64,000 bases of DNA from Alphaproteobacteria bacterium (GTDB lineage Bacteria > Pseudomonadota > Alphaproteobacteria > UBA9655), in the NCBI GenBank assembly GCA_019752515.1, contig JAIEMB010000016.1, positions 1 to 64,000 on the forward strand, given 5' to 3'. Below, one piece after another: positions 9,201 through 16,383 of the stretch. The position numbers were made by a program, and so were the translations under genes. The notes beneath the pieces are model-generated. The model was not told the DNA's origin and did no database searches. It saw nothing but the letters and a program-made list of their open reading frames with translations. Numbering within the stretch: position 1 is the stretch's first letter; each line of letters starts with the position of its first letter.

Positions 9201-11620
9201 TTTTGATTAAATACAAGAGATGCATTATTAGCGATGTTCCCAGGCAAACTTGTAGTTGTCCCTACCAGGCTCCCACCATTGATAGTTGTCCCTCCACTGT
9301 AACTATTTGCTCCTGTAAAAGTTAGGGTTCCCGTTCCTGTTTTTATGAGAGATCCAGGCCCAGTAATGGCCCCCTGAAAAGCAGCTGGAGAGGTACTTCC
9401 ATTAATAGTCAACGTTGTGTTATTTCCTAAAACAACACTTCCTCCTGTTCCAGAAAGAGAGCTCAGAGCTTGCGATTCAATCAAAGTATAAGTGCCCCCA
9501 TTGACTGTTAGGGGCGTATTTTGGGAAAGTGCCCCCTGCAACGTTCCTTCATTGAGGATCGTTCCTCCCCCATAACTATTAGCTCCTGTTAAAACTAAAG
9601 CTCCTGCCCCTGATTTTGCCAAAAACCCAGAACCTGAAATAATTCCAGAAAGTGTCGTTGTATTTCCTGCCGTATCAACTTGAAATGTTCCTCCTCCTGG
9701 ATTTAGGGTTATAGGACGAGAGCTACTTAATGTTGCCGTTGTTTCAAGAGTTGCATTATTGCCAAGAGCAAGAGGAGCTGAAGAGTTTCCTAAGTTTTGA
9801 TCTGAACTTATGTTCAGAATTCCGCCGCTTAGAGTGGTCCCCCCATTATAGGTATTTTGTCCTCCTAAAGTGAGAGCTCCTTGCCCTGTCTTTATGAGAG
9901 ACCCCGGTCCTGTAATGGTTCCCTGAAAAGCGGCTGGAGAAGTGCTCCCATTAATGGTTAATGTTATGTTGTTTCCTAAAGCAATACTCCCCCCTGCCCC
10001 AGAGAGAGAACTCAAACTTTGAGAACCATTAGGCGTATAAAGTCCTCCATTAACGACAAGGGTTGTACTTTGAGGAAGAATTCCTTGAAGCGTTCCACTT
10101 TTAATTTCCGTACCACCTCTATAACTATTATTTCCTGTTAAATTTAGTGTTCCTTGACCATTTACGAGAAGTCCCCAGCTTCCTCCTGTACCACCGGCGC
10201 CTAACTGATCCGTAATGTTGTCTGCGTAGGTTTGTGTTTGATTCGCTCCTGGAGAAAAAGTCAGGTTTCCATTGCCTGCCAAGAAAACTCCGCTCCCAAA
10301 GGTTTGGCCATTCCCAGACCCTGCTCCCCCTATCCCCGGTGTTAGGGTACTTCCCGAAAGAGAGCTGTTTCCACCAATTGTTAAGGTTCCTCCCCCTACA
10401 ACAAAAATACCTCCTCCCATAGCCGCACCGCCACCACCAGAATTACCACCTTTCGTGCCATTACCACCGCCAAAACCCCCATCAGCCGAGCTACCACCTC
10501 CACCACCAAACCCACCATTAGCTGAACCACCTCCGCCACCGCCAAAACCACCTTCACCTGTTTCTCTTCCTAATCCACCACCGCCTCCACCAAATCCTCC
10601 AGGGCCTCCTCCTCTTGAACCTGCACCACCTCCACCGCCAAAACCTCCTTCACCTCCAGGTCCAGCTTGCCCTGCTCCACTGCCACCTCCACCGCCAATA
10701 CCCCCATTGTTTTGATTAGAAGCGAACTGTCCTATACTGCCTCCCCCTGCTCCTGGTATACTATTTCCCCCGTTACCCGTTGAATCTCCAGAAGCTCCTC
10801 CCGATCCTCCTCCCCCATTTAACCCTCCTGCAGCATTGGGAATACTTCCTGCCTGTTGAAAACCTTGAGTAGAAAGAATCTGACCAATCCCTGTTCCTCC
10901 AAATCCACCCCCCCCACCAGCACCGTTACCTCCCATTCCTCCGCCGCCACCAACACTAAACTGTATCTGCCCTCCTGATCCTCCAAGCCCACCTCCTCCT
11001 AGGCTTGCGTCTCCCCCCATTCCACCACCACCACCTAGGCTCCCTAAAGGACCTTCACTTCCAGCACCGCCTGTAGCTTTGTTGTTAATAAAATTAACAT
11101 CTGTGAGGGTAACAGCAGCATTCTGGTTAACAAAAAGAGCTCCTCCAGCCCCAAAGCCACCCCCACCACCTGAATAACCTGCACCTCCTTGGGCGTTCAT
11201 ATTCTTGAGGGTGAGGTTACTTAGAGTAACCTTTATAGGTTGTGGAGTTTGATTAGGAGATCCTCTGTCATTAAAGGCAGGATTAGGAAGCCCGCTTACG
11301 AAAAGGCCACGATGTTGAGACTGGCCGTCAAGGGTTAAGACTCCCCCTCCTTGCCCCTGCACCATTTGAATATTACTAAATAGGAGAGGAAGGGAAGATT
11401 GAAGTGTGATGGTTCCTGCCGTCTGAATAGAAATTTGACTTGTTATGCCATTATTAACAACCCCACCAGGCGCTCCTGCAACGTTTGCTTCTAAAATTGC
11501 CTGCCGTAAAGATCCAGCACTACTATCATTTGTATTTGTCACTTGAAATGTCGTATCTGCAAGAGCACAAGTAGACTGAAAAAGAATGGATAGTTTGACA
11601 AGTCCAAAAAGAAGCTTCAT
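3290..11620 (-). CDS. Giant PATR-repeat autotransporter (2776 aa)
   Basis: Complete surface autotransporter. Residues 1-22 are a signal peptide (MKLLFGLVKLSILFQSTCALA). Residues about 23-140 look like the start of a beta-helix. About 144-405 is an extreme glycine-rich stretch (GGGGGFGAGG-like). From about 450 the passenger consists of PATR repeats, including an 11-fold tandem array at about residues 760-1464. The linker 'GTVAPGNSIGTL' is followed by DFADASSPNSK, and the barrel domain (PF03797 type) covers roughly 2500-2776, ending in ...VRVGYDF with the terminal Phe typical of outer-membrane proteins. The passenger should fold as a beta-helix outside the cell and act in adhesion or as a coat, which is inference from the family. 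It is followed by a remnant and a second autotransporter on the same strand, forming a tandem family locus. Confidence 0.93.
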   Translation of the reverse strand: MKLLFGLVKLSILFQSTCALADTTFQVTNTNDSSAGSLRQAILEANVAGAPGGVVNNGITSQISIQTAGTITLQSSLPLLFSNIQMVQGQGGGVLTLDGQSQHRGLFVSGLPNPAFNDRGSPNQTPQPIKVTLSNLTLKNMNAQGGAGYSGGGGGFGAGGALFVNQNAAVTLTDVNFINNKATGGAGSEGPLGSLGGGGGMGGDASLGGGGLGGSGGQIQFSVGGGGGMGGNGAGGGGGFGGTGIGQILSTQGFQQAGSIPNAAGGLNGGGGSGGASGDSTGNGGNSIPGAGGGSIGQFASNQNNGGIGGGGGSGAGQAGPGGEGGFGGGGGAGSRGGGPGGFGGGGGGLGRETGEGGFGGGGGGSANGGFGGGGGSSADGGFGGGNGTKGGNSGGGGAAMGGGIFVVGGGTLTIGGNSSLSGSTLTPGIGGAGSGNGQTFGSGVFLAGNGNLTFSPGANQTQTYADNITDQLGAGGTGGSWGLLVNGQGTLNLTGNNSYRGGTEIKSGTLQGILPQSTTLVVNGGLYTPNGSQSLSSLSGAGGSIALGNNITLTINGSTSPAAFQGTITGPGSLIKTGQGALTLGGQNTYNGGTTLSGGILNISSDQNLGNSSAPLALGNNATLETTATLSSSRPITLNPGGGTFQVDTAGNTTTLSGIISGSGFLAKSGAGALVLTGANSYGGGTILNEGTLQGALSQNTPLTVNGGTYTLIESQALSSLSGTGGSVVLGNNTTLTINGSTSPAAFQGAITGPGSLIKTGTGTLTFTGANSYSGGTTINGGSLVGTTTSLPGNIANNASLVFNQNTNGTFTGVISGSGSVTKAGSGAVTFTGENSYGGGTIINEGSLVGTTASLSGSITNKASLEFNQNTNGIFTGIISGSGAVIKAGTGAVTFTGANSYGGGTTIDGGSLVGTTASLPGNIANNASLEFNQNVDGTFAGAISGSGSVTKLGTGAVTFTGANSYGGGTTINGGSLVGTTISLPGNITNNASLEFNQNPNGTFLGVISGSGSVTKTGTGVLTFTGANSYSGGTTINGGTLIGTTTSLPGNITNNVSLVFNQNTNGIFTGIISGSGAVIKAGTGAVTFTGANSYGGGTTINGGTLVGTTANLPGNIANYASLEFNQSTNGTFAGVISGSGSVTKTGSGAVTFTGANSYRGGTTINGGTLVGTNASLSGSITNNASLEFNQSTNGTFTGVISGSGSVTKTGSGAVTFTGANSYGGGTTINGGSLVGTTTSLPGNIANNASLEFNQNPNGTFAGVISGSGSVIKIGTGAVTFTGANSYGGGTTINGGTLVGTTTSLPGNIANNASLEFNQNPNGTFAGAISGSGSVTKTGTGAVTFTGANSYEGGTTIIGGTLVGTTTSLPGNFANNASLEFNQNVDGTFAGAISGSGSVTKIGTGAVTFTGANSYGGGTTINGGTLVGTTTSLPGNIINNAALTFNQDTNGTFAAIIKGSGSVTKTGTGAVTFTGTNTYTGATTIIAGTIQGNISKSSALTLSPDTTYNLGGSNQTAASIAGTGGIIELGANTLTCGNVTTTAFSGTITGTGGLILTNGATLNLSGTPGNSTYSGGTVLNGSTVIISKDSNLGAANGLLTLTDGLLETTETLSSSRNITLNEKVGTFKVDTGTTTLSGTIEGSGQLIKEGSGNLTFSSANGNTYTGGTVLINGTLQGNLPQSSPLDIMGGTYIMTNDQTLSSLSGTGGNVNLGGNLTVNGNTSPGAFSGSITGTGSFTKTGTGTLTFTGVNSYSGGTAINGGVLSVSSDNNLGESVASLSFNGGTLETTASLSNSRSITLNQGGGTFQVDTAGNATTLSGIIGGGGQLTKAGPGTLILAGQNTYSGGTAINGGTLTISSDSNLGNVMGTLSFDGGTLEASKTFTSSRPITLNSGGGIFQVDRAGNTTTYSGIISGAGSLTKTGTGTLSLTGINTYTGGTQINEGTLVASATSLPGNIVNNAVLAFNQNDTGEFDGIISGSGSVTKTGTGSFELTGENTYTGGTTISMGELTISSDSNLGASSGTLTIRGSATLQTSASLNSSRNIISGTGTIQVNGQDNVTTLSGLIEGGVLIKIGAGILTLTGTNTLNLSMQANEGTISVGSDTNLGASSASLGLNGGALETTKSFSSGRLIQLGKEGGTFFVNNGITTTLSGTISGLGSLTKDGPGILVLGEPGAGTVDSYLGDTILNEGTLTVNATIPNSSLTSSSGTTVKGTGTIGSLSAAGTVAPGNSIGTLKILNDFTMTPTATYKVEVTPKHAVSRLMIGGKANLAGTLHVKVLGGSREDVKNQRFMCLGARKGRFGEFSNLISDDRLKYKVIYLTKGIEVFVTSLQDFADASSPNSKSNVARTERYFDTFADNTAGRPDLTHVINILDGLLLTENTSLVNNAFNQIQPAQYGDLGGISFLHNELVNKTVSTQQQYLRESRWIDTELRNREGVFANFSPKELASFRKLVDDKLLSGFNTFEQVSKNQIGPRANFLALGGETQAMRPGNQRIRVGKSSLWIQSYGQIEKSKSNHGNPSIRSQTGGLSIGGDHEVLCNTYLGILGGFSTTPFHWGQERGYGRMKSYYGGVYGTWLSQTGLYADGQIIAGGDQFHSKRNIKFPGINRVAKQSHKAGQFSADAEVGYAWMLQPFTLQPFLDGTYMFAKEQGFRERGAKSLNFRIKSKTSQFLRGEVGAQIYRTYVLCDALVRPAFQLSYVHKHPISGTHVKGGLIGEPQTLTLLGDSKVRNQVAPGVGVTVQFAKGLYILANISAQLGSGQNLGDALVRVGYDF
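4542..4624 (-). repeat. Near-identical duplicated segment, copy 2 (partner 1-83)
   Basis: Same segment as 1-83, here inside the complete autotransporter at the passenger/translocator junction. The flanking passenger sequences (towards higher coordinates) do not match, so the identity has a sharp edge. Confidence 0.85.
7228..9340 (-). repeat. Tandem array of eleven 192-nt (64-aa) passenger repeats
   Basis: The motif around 'ANSYGGGTTINGG' recurs at a fixed 192-nt interval (for example near 7366, 7558, 7750 and on to 9286), giving eleven 64-aa units of the general form TFTGANSYGGG...LPGNI.NNASLEFNQ...GSGSVTK. Units differ at scattered positions, but several are nearly identical in nucleotide sequence. 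The period is a multiple of three, so gain or loss of units keeps frame; this is a likely site of length variation. Confidence 0.92.
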
Positions 11621-11725
11621 TTTATTTTTTCCCCACTATTTTTCATTTACCTCCACCCTTGGGAGGCTATTTTTTACTATTCTATAAAATTTTAGGGAAA
11701 ATGACGAGTTATCTTTTTTTATTCT

Positions 11726-12265
11726 CTAACCAGAATATTTTGATAAAAAGAGCGCTGAAAGTTTTGTATCTTTCAATTTACTTCCTCGGGACGAGCCAAA
11801 TTCAAAGGCGTAAGCATCTTTTAGACAGGAGCCAAAAATGCCTGCAATGGTTGATATAATACCAACCGCTTCTCCCGGCAAACTCATCCGAAAAAGGGTA
11901 ATCGTAATGAGACACGAAACCAACCCCAATGCAGCTGAAATAACCATAATATCCGCTCGCAAATTGCTTCGCCCTGCATTTGCTAAGGCAATATCCCTCA
12001 AGCGCGCACTGTCCCGATCTTTATATTCTGCCATTTCAAGCTCATAATTCATTTTCAAGATGGCCTCTTGAAATTGAAGAGCCAACTTAGGATCAGTCTT
12101 CAAAGCTTGAATAACATTTAGAGGGTCCTTTTCCCCCGTCAGCGAATGAGCAACTTCAACAACCTTATGAGCAACTTTCTCACTTTGCTCTCCCCCTAAC
12201 CAACGCGCAATGAATGGTGCAAATTCACTTAATGCATGGGCGAAAGGAAAAAGAGGAAAACTCAT
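11726..12265 (-). CDS. GTA-type holin with three membrane segments
   Basis: Predicted holin for release of phage or gene-transfer-agent-like particles (matches the GTA_holin_3TM pattern, PF11351). It has an N-terminal segment PLFPFAHALSEFAPFIARWLGG, a charged central helix rich in E/K/D with AEYKDRDSARLRDIA, then two hydrophobic segments (about residues 105-125 and 130-150). The ATG is preceded by GAGGGAGAG and overlaps the stop of the lysin gene by 4 nt, so the two are translationally coupled as a lysis pair at the 3' end of the phage cluster. Length (179 aa) fits the family. Confidence 0.75.
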   Translation of the reverse strand: MSFPLFPFAHALSEFAPFIARWLGGEQSEKVAHKVVEVAHSLTGEKDPLNVIQALKTDPKLALQFQEAILKMNYELEMAEYKDRDSARLRDIALANAGRSNLRADIMVISAALGLVSCLITITLFRMSLPGEAVGIISTIAGIFGSCLKDAYAFEFGSSRGSKLKDTKLSALFLSKYSG

Positions 12266-12690
12266 CTTGGCTCTCCCTCATCCAACTTATAAAAGATATG
12301 ATGTCCTAAACGGATTCTAAGTTTCTTGGCTTTAGCCCAATACGGCTTACAATAGGTTGCATGATAATGATCACTTTCACGTGTTAAATCTGGCCACAAT
12401 CCGGAAGCTGTTTTTTTAGCAATGGCTTGGGAAACTTTAAAAAGAGGGTCTTTTATCAAGTCTTCTTGTTGAATAAGAGTTCGATTGGGGTCGTTTACAT
12501 CCCAACAGGAAAACTGCTTTGGTTTAAAGCACACTTCCGTGATGGTCTTTCCGTATTTTCCTCCCCGCTTCCAACGATTAATGATCACATTCGCTACAGC
12601 AATGAGAGCTGCGGGTCCATACTTTGCAAATTCTCCTCGCGCTTCACCATAGATCGTACGGGCGAGGATATCGAGGTCATGTTCTGTCAT
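12262..12690 (-). CDS. SleB-family cell wall hydrolase (endolysin)
   Basis: Peptidoglycan hydrolase of the Hydrolase_2/SleB type (PF07486). The characteristic ARTIYGEARGE stretch lies at residues 10-20, with Glu16 the probable catalytic acid, followed by ALIAVANVIINR and CFKPKQFSCW. No signal peptide is visible, so it needs the adjacent holin to reach the wall. The gene overlaps its upstream neighbour (12687-13211) and the downstream holin by 4 nt each. Start supported by AAAGGAG. Full length (142 aa) for this family in phage and GTA clusters. Confidence 0.85.
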   Translation of the reverse strand: MTEHDLDILARTIYGEARGEFAKYGPAALIAVANVIINRWKRGGKYGKTITEVCFKPKQFSCWDVNDPNRTLIQQEDLIKDPLFKVSQAIAKKTASGLWPDLTRESDHYHATYCKPYWAKAKKLRIRLGHHIFYKLDEGEPR

Positions 12691-13211
12691 AAGTTATCTC
12701 CTTTCAAAAGACGTTGCCATGTTTTTCCATTAAAAAAGATAAGAGCTAGCCCTTCTTCTTCGAGGAGAAGAGCAAGCTTTCCCAAATTCTCTTCTCTAGG
12801 CAATGTCGCTTTTTCATAGAGTGGAAGAGTGTTTGAGGAAGGTTTAGGGAGGGAAAGAATGTCTTTCCATGCTCCCTCATCTTGCGTCCATGTCGTGCTC
12901 ACATGATCTCTGACACAACAATAGAGTGTATTTTCATATGTAACGAGGTCCAGTTTTTGGTATGGAATTTGAGATGTCCAAGATCCACAAGGGTTAAGGC
13001 TGGCTTTTGGCAAATAAAAGGTCCCAAAGTCACTTCCAAATGTCCCAATCAGAGTCATTTGATCATTCACAACTTGAATTTTTCCAATTCCCTCTCCCCG
13101 TTCAGGATGCTCTTCAAGATGAGTGAGACGTTCTTCAAGTTCTTTAAAATTCCCATCAATTTCGTCAGCAGAAAGGGGGGCCCCTTTAGTGGCACGATAA
13201 ATAATAGACAT
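12687..13211 (-). CDS. Phage tail-associated protein with a carbohydrate-binding-like module
   Basis: 174 aa; product not recognised with certainty. The N-terminus SADEIDGNFKELEERLTHLEEH is a short coiled coil typical of trimeric tail-fibre stems. Residues 77-118 (WTSQIPYQKLDLVTYENTLY, CVRDH and a later Trp) resemble CBM5/12-type modules: an aromatic start, a 'D.V.Y....Y.C...H' core, then W. The same module can be recognised in the 609-aa protein of this cluster. Strong AAGGAG ribosome site. Located just before the lysis genes, where tail fibre or host-recognition genes usually sit. Host-binding role is inference. Confidence 0.55.
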   Translation of the reverse strand: MSIIYRATKGAPLSADEIDGNFKELEERLTHLEEHPERGEGIGKIQVVNDQMTLIGTFGSDFGTFYLPKASLNPCGSWTSQIPYQKLDLVTYENTLYCCVRDHVSTTWTQDEGAWKDILSLPKPSSNTLPLYEKATLPREENLGKLALLLEEEGLALIFFNGKTWQRLLKGDNL

Positions 13212-13225
13212 ATGAGAACTCCTTT

Positions 13226-14095
13226 TTAGGGTTTGAAATAAAGATTTATAAAGTTTGGATGACCTGGAACAGGCTCACATTGGAAAGAACGAAATACAAT
13301 CTGACCCCATCCTGTTTCCACAACAACTTGCACGTAACCCGCTGCAATTGTCCCAGGTAAACTCAGATATTCTTCTTCACGTGGTGGAGAATAAAAGATA
13401 ACATCTTGATTAAAAATCGAACCCCCAAGAGGTGGCAATGTATGATTATCCTGCAGCGTAGAAGAACTATAAAGTCGAACGCGCGTTTGGGTTTGAACAG
13501 AAGTCAGAGCGTAATAAATTTGCTGAATATCACTAAGGGCAATCCCTTCTTTATAATACCCTCCATACCCTCGCAAAATCTGAGTATTCAGCTTGCCTGG
13601 TGGAGAGGAAAGGACTTGTCCTGTTCTTAAAGTTGTCGAGCGCTCTTGGTGATGTTGGGTTTCAATTTGAAATGGCTTGAGGTAAAGAGGTGTTGATATC
13701 ACCAATTTTCCCTCTGGCAAGTCTTTACCATAAAAAACAAAAGCCTCTCCTTTGAAAACTCCTTTACCCAACCCCAAATACTCTATAACAATTCCCTGAC
13801 ATTGTGACTTTTCAACATCCCACTCATATCCATAAGTAACAGCGTTTTCAGCATAAAGCTCTGTACTCTCAAGCGCTACATTTTCTGAGATGAGTTGAAT
13901 TTTTATTTTTTTATTTTCAATGGGAAGAGCGCTAAGAACACATCGTAAAATCAATGTTTCCGCAATTATTTGGGATTCTTGAAACAAATCGCATGGCGAA
14001 GGATGGAATATATCTAACACACCTTCTTCTTGATTAAGTTCAACGGAAGGAGGCTCATAACCCTGCGGAGAGGGCATGAAGGGTAAGATGCGCAT
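13226..14095 (-). CDS. Hypothetical protein of the phage/GTA-like cluster (289 aa)
   Basis: I do not recognise this protein. It has no membrane segment and no signal peptide, is rich in beta-prone sequence, and begins MRILPFMPSPQGYEPPSVEL. The start is supported by GAGG 8 nt upstream. It sits 14 nt upstream of the 174-aa tail-like gene, and after the 69-aa and 609-aa genes, on the same strand with short gaps, so a tail or baseplate role is likely from position only. Confidence 0.6.
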   Translation of the reverse strand: MRILPFMPSPQGYEPPSVELNQEEGVLDIFHPSPCDLFQESQIIAETLILRCVLSALPIENKKIKIQLISENVALESTELYAENAVTYGYEWDVEKSQCQGIVIEYLGLGKGVFKGEAFVFYGKDLPEGKLVISTPLYLKPFQIETQHHQERSTTLRTGQVLSSPPGKLNTQILRGYGGYYKEGIALSDIQQIYYALTSVQTQTRVRLYSSSTLQDNHTLPPLGGSIFNQDVIFYSPPREEEYLSLPGTIAAGYVQVVVETGWGQIVFRSFQCEPVPGHPNFINLYFKP

Positions 14096-14111
14096 AGAAT
14101 TTGCCTCATTC

Positions 14112-14321
14112 TTATTTTTTTTCTCTTTGATAATCTCTCAGTTCTTCATATCTCTCTCTTAGCTTTAAAACCAACGTATCAATGTGTTCTATGATATGAG
14201 ATAGCTTTTTAAATTGAAACGCAATCATATCAAGTTCATCGATTATGGGAGCTAGTTTACTAATTTTTTCATCTAGGGCTTTTAAAGTTGGGCTTTTTGT
14301 GTTTAGGTTAGGGTCAGACAT
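14112..14321 (-). CDS. Small coiled-coil protein of the phage-like cluster (69 aa)
   Basis: Begins MSDPNLNTKSPTLKALDEKI; the ATG at 14321 is preferred over an upstream in-frame TTG because AGGAA lies 7 nt before it. The rest is one long charged helix with heptad-like leucine/isoleucine spacing (KLAPIIDELDMIAFQFKKLS, then LVLKLRERYEELRDYQREKK). No function is recognised; small coiled-coil proteins are common in tail modules as chaperones or spacers. Confidence 0.55.
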   Translation of the reverse strand: MSDPNLNTKSPTLKALDEKISKLAPIIDELDMIAFQFKKLSHIIEHIDTLVLKLRERYEELRDYQREKK

Positions 14322-14461
14322 AATCAATTCCTGTTGGTTGATTGTGTTTAGTGGCGGCAGATGGTACGGCTTTTGCCGCCACGTTTATAGGGAGAAAATG
14401 TTTTTTACATGAAGCAAATTTAATATTCTTTAATAAAAAATGATGAAGTTATGTGATATTG

Positions 14462-16291
14462 TCAAATTCTTTGTTTTTTCCTTAATCCACTCTTGACTTC
14501 CACATCAACAGGAGCACTCCATGAAGCTGCCATTTTAACTGTCATCTCATGGTCAAGTCTTTCTTTGGTTCTTAAATCCTTAAAAAACAATCGTAACCGC
14601 GTTGATTTTTGGGAGAGACCCTTTTTTAAAGCCGAGGGACTATGGTAATGAAGCATGCTTGCTTCTTGTTCAAGAGGTCCATTAATGAGCTCAATACCTC
14701 GTAAAAGAGAACCAAAATTATGACTTTCAGCAGGCCTTTGATCTTCATACGAGAAATACGTCAGTCCTGTGGAAGTTTTCCTGATCCCATTTTTGTGAAC
14801 CTGATAACCCTCTTCACAATATCCCTGAAAAGCATATGATGGTATTATTTCTTCCTCTACCCTCTCAACGTCTCCAACGCCAACGGAACAAAGTAATGTG
14901 ACGTTAACATAACGCTCACCTGTTTCTCCCTTAACGATTAAAGAATACTTCACAATTTTTCCTTTTACTTGGCCACCAGGCAGTCGAGGATCTGACAATG
15001 TTAGACACATATCTGTTGTCACATTTTTTAGGATATTCCAAGGTCCTTCGAAGGAAACCTCAAGGGAGCGTGCACTTTTTGCCAATTCCAATTTTGCTCT
15101 CTCCATAGCATGTTCACAAGCTTTATGGCCTCGCTCAGTGAGAAAAAAGGACGCACGTGCAGGATGGCCCAAAGGGGTGTGAAAAACCTTTTTAAAGAAC
15201 CACTTATCCTCCTCAAAGAACAAATCGGAAGTATGGTCTCTCTTGCATTTATAAATACTTTGCTGATAACAGACCTTAGCCCCTTCACGATAATAGGTTT
15301 CCGGACACCACGCATAAAGATGAGGTTCAGGATTAATATTTTGGAGAGTAAATTCCAGTTTCTTTATCTCTCCTTCTCCCGGTACAAGCGGTTGATAGGA
15401 TTGATAAAGAGAAAATGAGAGCGTCTCCTTTCGCTTTTGCTGATATTGCCATCCTACCCAAAGAATTGGCTTGAACCAGTGACGTTTCAGACGATAGCTC
15501 ATAGGTTGATCTCCCTCTTCATTTAATAAAAGAGGAGGTGAATAAGGGGGATAAAGTGCTGAGGAGGGCGTCACAGGCTTAAGTTCGCTTTTTATAACCC
15601 AAATGCCCGAGCGTCCTAACCGTTTTCCAGCTTCAGGCCACTTTTCTGTTAAGGCTTTTTTCGTGTAAGTGCTAAGTTTACGATTTGGGAAAGCCTTACC
15701 AATGGCCGGCCCGAGATTTGTAACCCCTTTCTCCGTCTGCACCCAATAAGCATTCACTTTTACGCTGCAACCATGAAGAGGATTTCTTACTTTTTTCATT
15801 CGAAGCGATTCTTGAAAATAATTATGATTTATCTCAAATGCTTCACCACACTCAAACCAATCGGACCAGGACAGTTTTCCCGTTCGTCTGTCACAATAGA
15901 GAGAGGCCGTTCGAGCACCTTGAATCTCATTTTCATCATTATGTTTTTCATTCTTTACCCACAAAGCATCCCAGTAGGGGGAAATCCTGCTTTCACTTTG
16001 CAAGCGGCTTATCTGTTGTGGAAAGTCGTTGGGCTTTGCAATCAGTTCAATGAGACTAAAGTTCTTTGCAAGCTTTAGAGGAACCCCACACAACGACCCT
16101 TTAAATATAATGTCTTGATTGTCTTCTTGAAGCGTAGCTTCTGTTCCCGTAGGGGGAAGGCGGGACCCTGCTTCAATGAGAAGTTTGGCTTTTGAAAAAC
16201 AATCTTCTTCTTGAGAAATTTCTAAATCAAAAATAGATATATTTTCTTTACTTTTAAGAATATAATGTTCCCATCTAAGATAAATATTCAT
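14462..16291 (-). CDS. Large phage tail/baseplate-like protein (609 aa)
   Basis: Not assignable to a named family by eye. ATG at 16291 is chosen over the ATG at 16306 because AGAAG lies in front of it. The N-terminal third reads like a tail hub or baseplate protein (beta-rich, DIIFKGSLCGVPLKL). Around 15186-15320 the protein has YYREGAKVCYQQSIYKCKRDH followed by W, matching the carbohydrate-binding-like module of the 174-aa protein. It is the first gene of the distal phage unit, and its start faces the divergent transporter gene. No tape-measure-like long helical protein is present anywhere in the cluster. Confidence 0.6.
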   Translation of the reverse strand: MNIYLRWEHYILKSKENISIFDLEISQEEDCFSKAKLLIEAGSRLPPTGTEATLQEDNQDIIFKGSLCGVPLKLAKNFSLIELIAKPNDFPQQISRLQSESRISPYWDALWVKNEKHNDENEIQGARTASLYCDRRTGKLSWSDWFECGEAFEINHNYFQESLRMKKVRNPLHGCSVKVNAYWVQTEKGVTNLGPAIGKAFPNRKLSTYTKKALTEKWPEAGKRLGRSGIWVIKSELKPVTPSSALYPPYSPPLLLNEEGDQPMSYRLKRHWFKPILWVGWQYQQKRKETLSFSLYQSYQPLVPGEGEIKKLEFTLQNINPEPHLYAWCPETYYREGAKVCYQQSIYKCKRDHTSDLFFEEDKWFFKKVFHTPLGHPARASFFLTERGHKACEHAMERAKLELAKSARSLEVSFEGPWNILKNVTTDMCLTLSDPRLPGGQVKGKIVKYSLIVKGETGERYVNVTLLCSVGVGDVERVEEEIIPSYAFQGYCEEGYQVHKNGIRKTSTGLTYFSYEDQRPAESHNFGSLLRGIELINGPLEQEASMLHYHSPSALKKGLSQKSTRLRLFFKDLRTKERLDHEMTVKMAASWSAPVDVEVKSGLRKKQRI

Positions 16292-16318
16292 TTTTTTTCT
16301 TCTCATAAAATAAAAGTG

Positions 16319-16347
16319 TTGACGAACCGAAAAAGCCTCTTTAGATC
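16319..16347 (+). promoter_or_regulatory. Possible sigma-70-like promoter for the EamA transporter
   Basis: TTGACG at 16319-16324 followed after 17 nt by TAGATC at 16342-16347, in the 77-92 nt gap between two divergent starts. The -35 is good, the -10 weak. Confidence 0.35.
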
Positions 16348-16383
16348 TAGTGACCTATTCATTTAAAGTGAGAGTATCGATAA

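Noticed and set aside
7228-9340. Regularly spaced repeats as a CRISPR array
   Set aside because: The 192-nt units are continuous coding repeats without unique spacers.
10234-10422. Second plus-strand frame at the glycine-rich region
   Set aside because: Overlaps the antisense proline-rich frame and the real gene; no independent evidence.
10272-10715. Plus-strand frame encoding a proline-rich (PPPPPKPP) protein of 147 aa
   Set aside because: It is the exact antisense of the glycine-rich block of the giant autotransporter (GGN codons read as CCN); no ribosome site or independent support.
11640-11680. CCTCC/GGAGG hairpin followed by T-run upstream of the giant autotransporter
   Set aside because: Stem of only 5 bp and no plus-strand gene that would need it.
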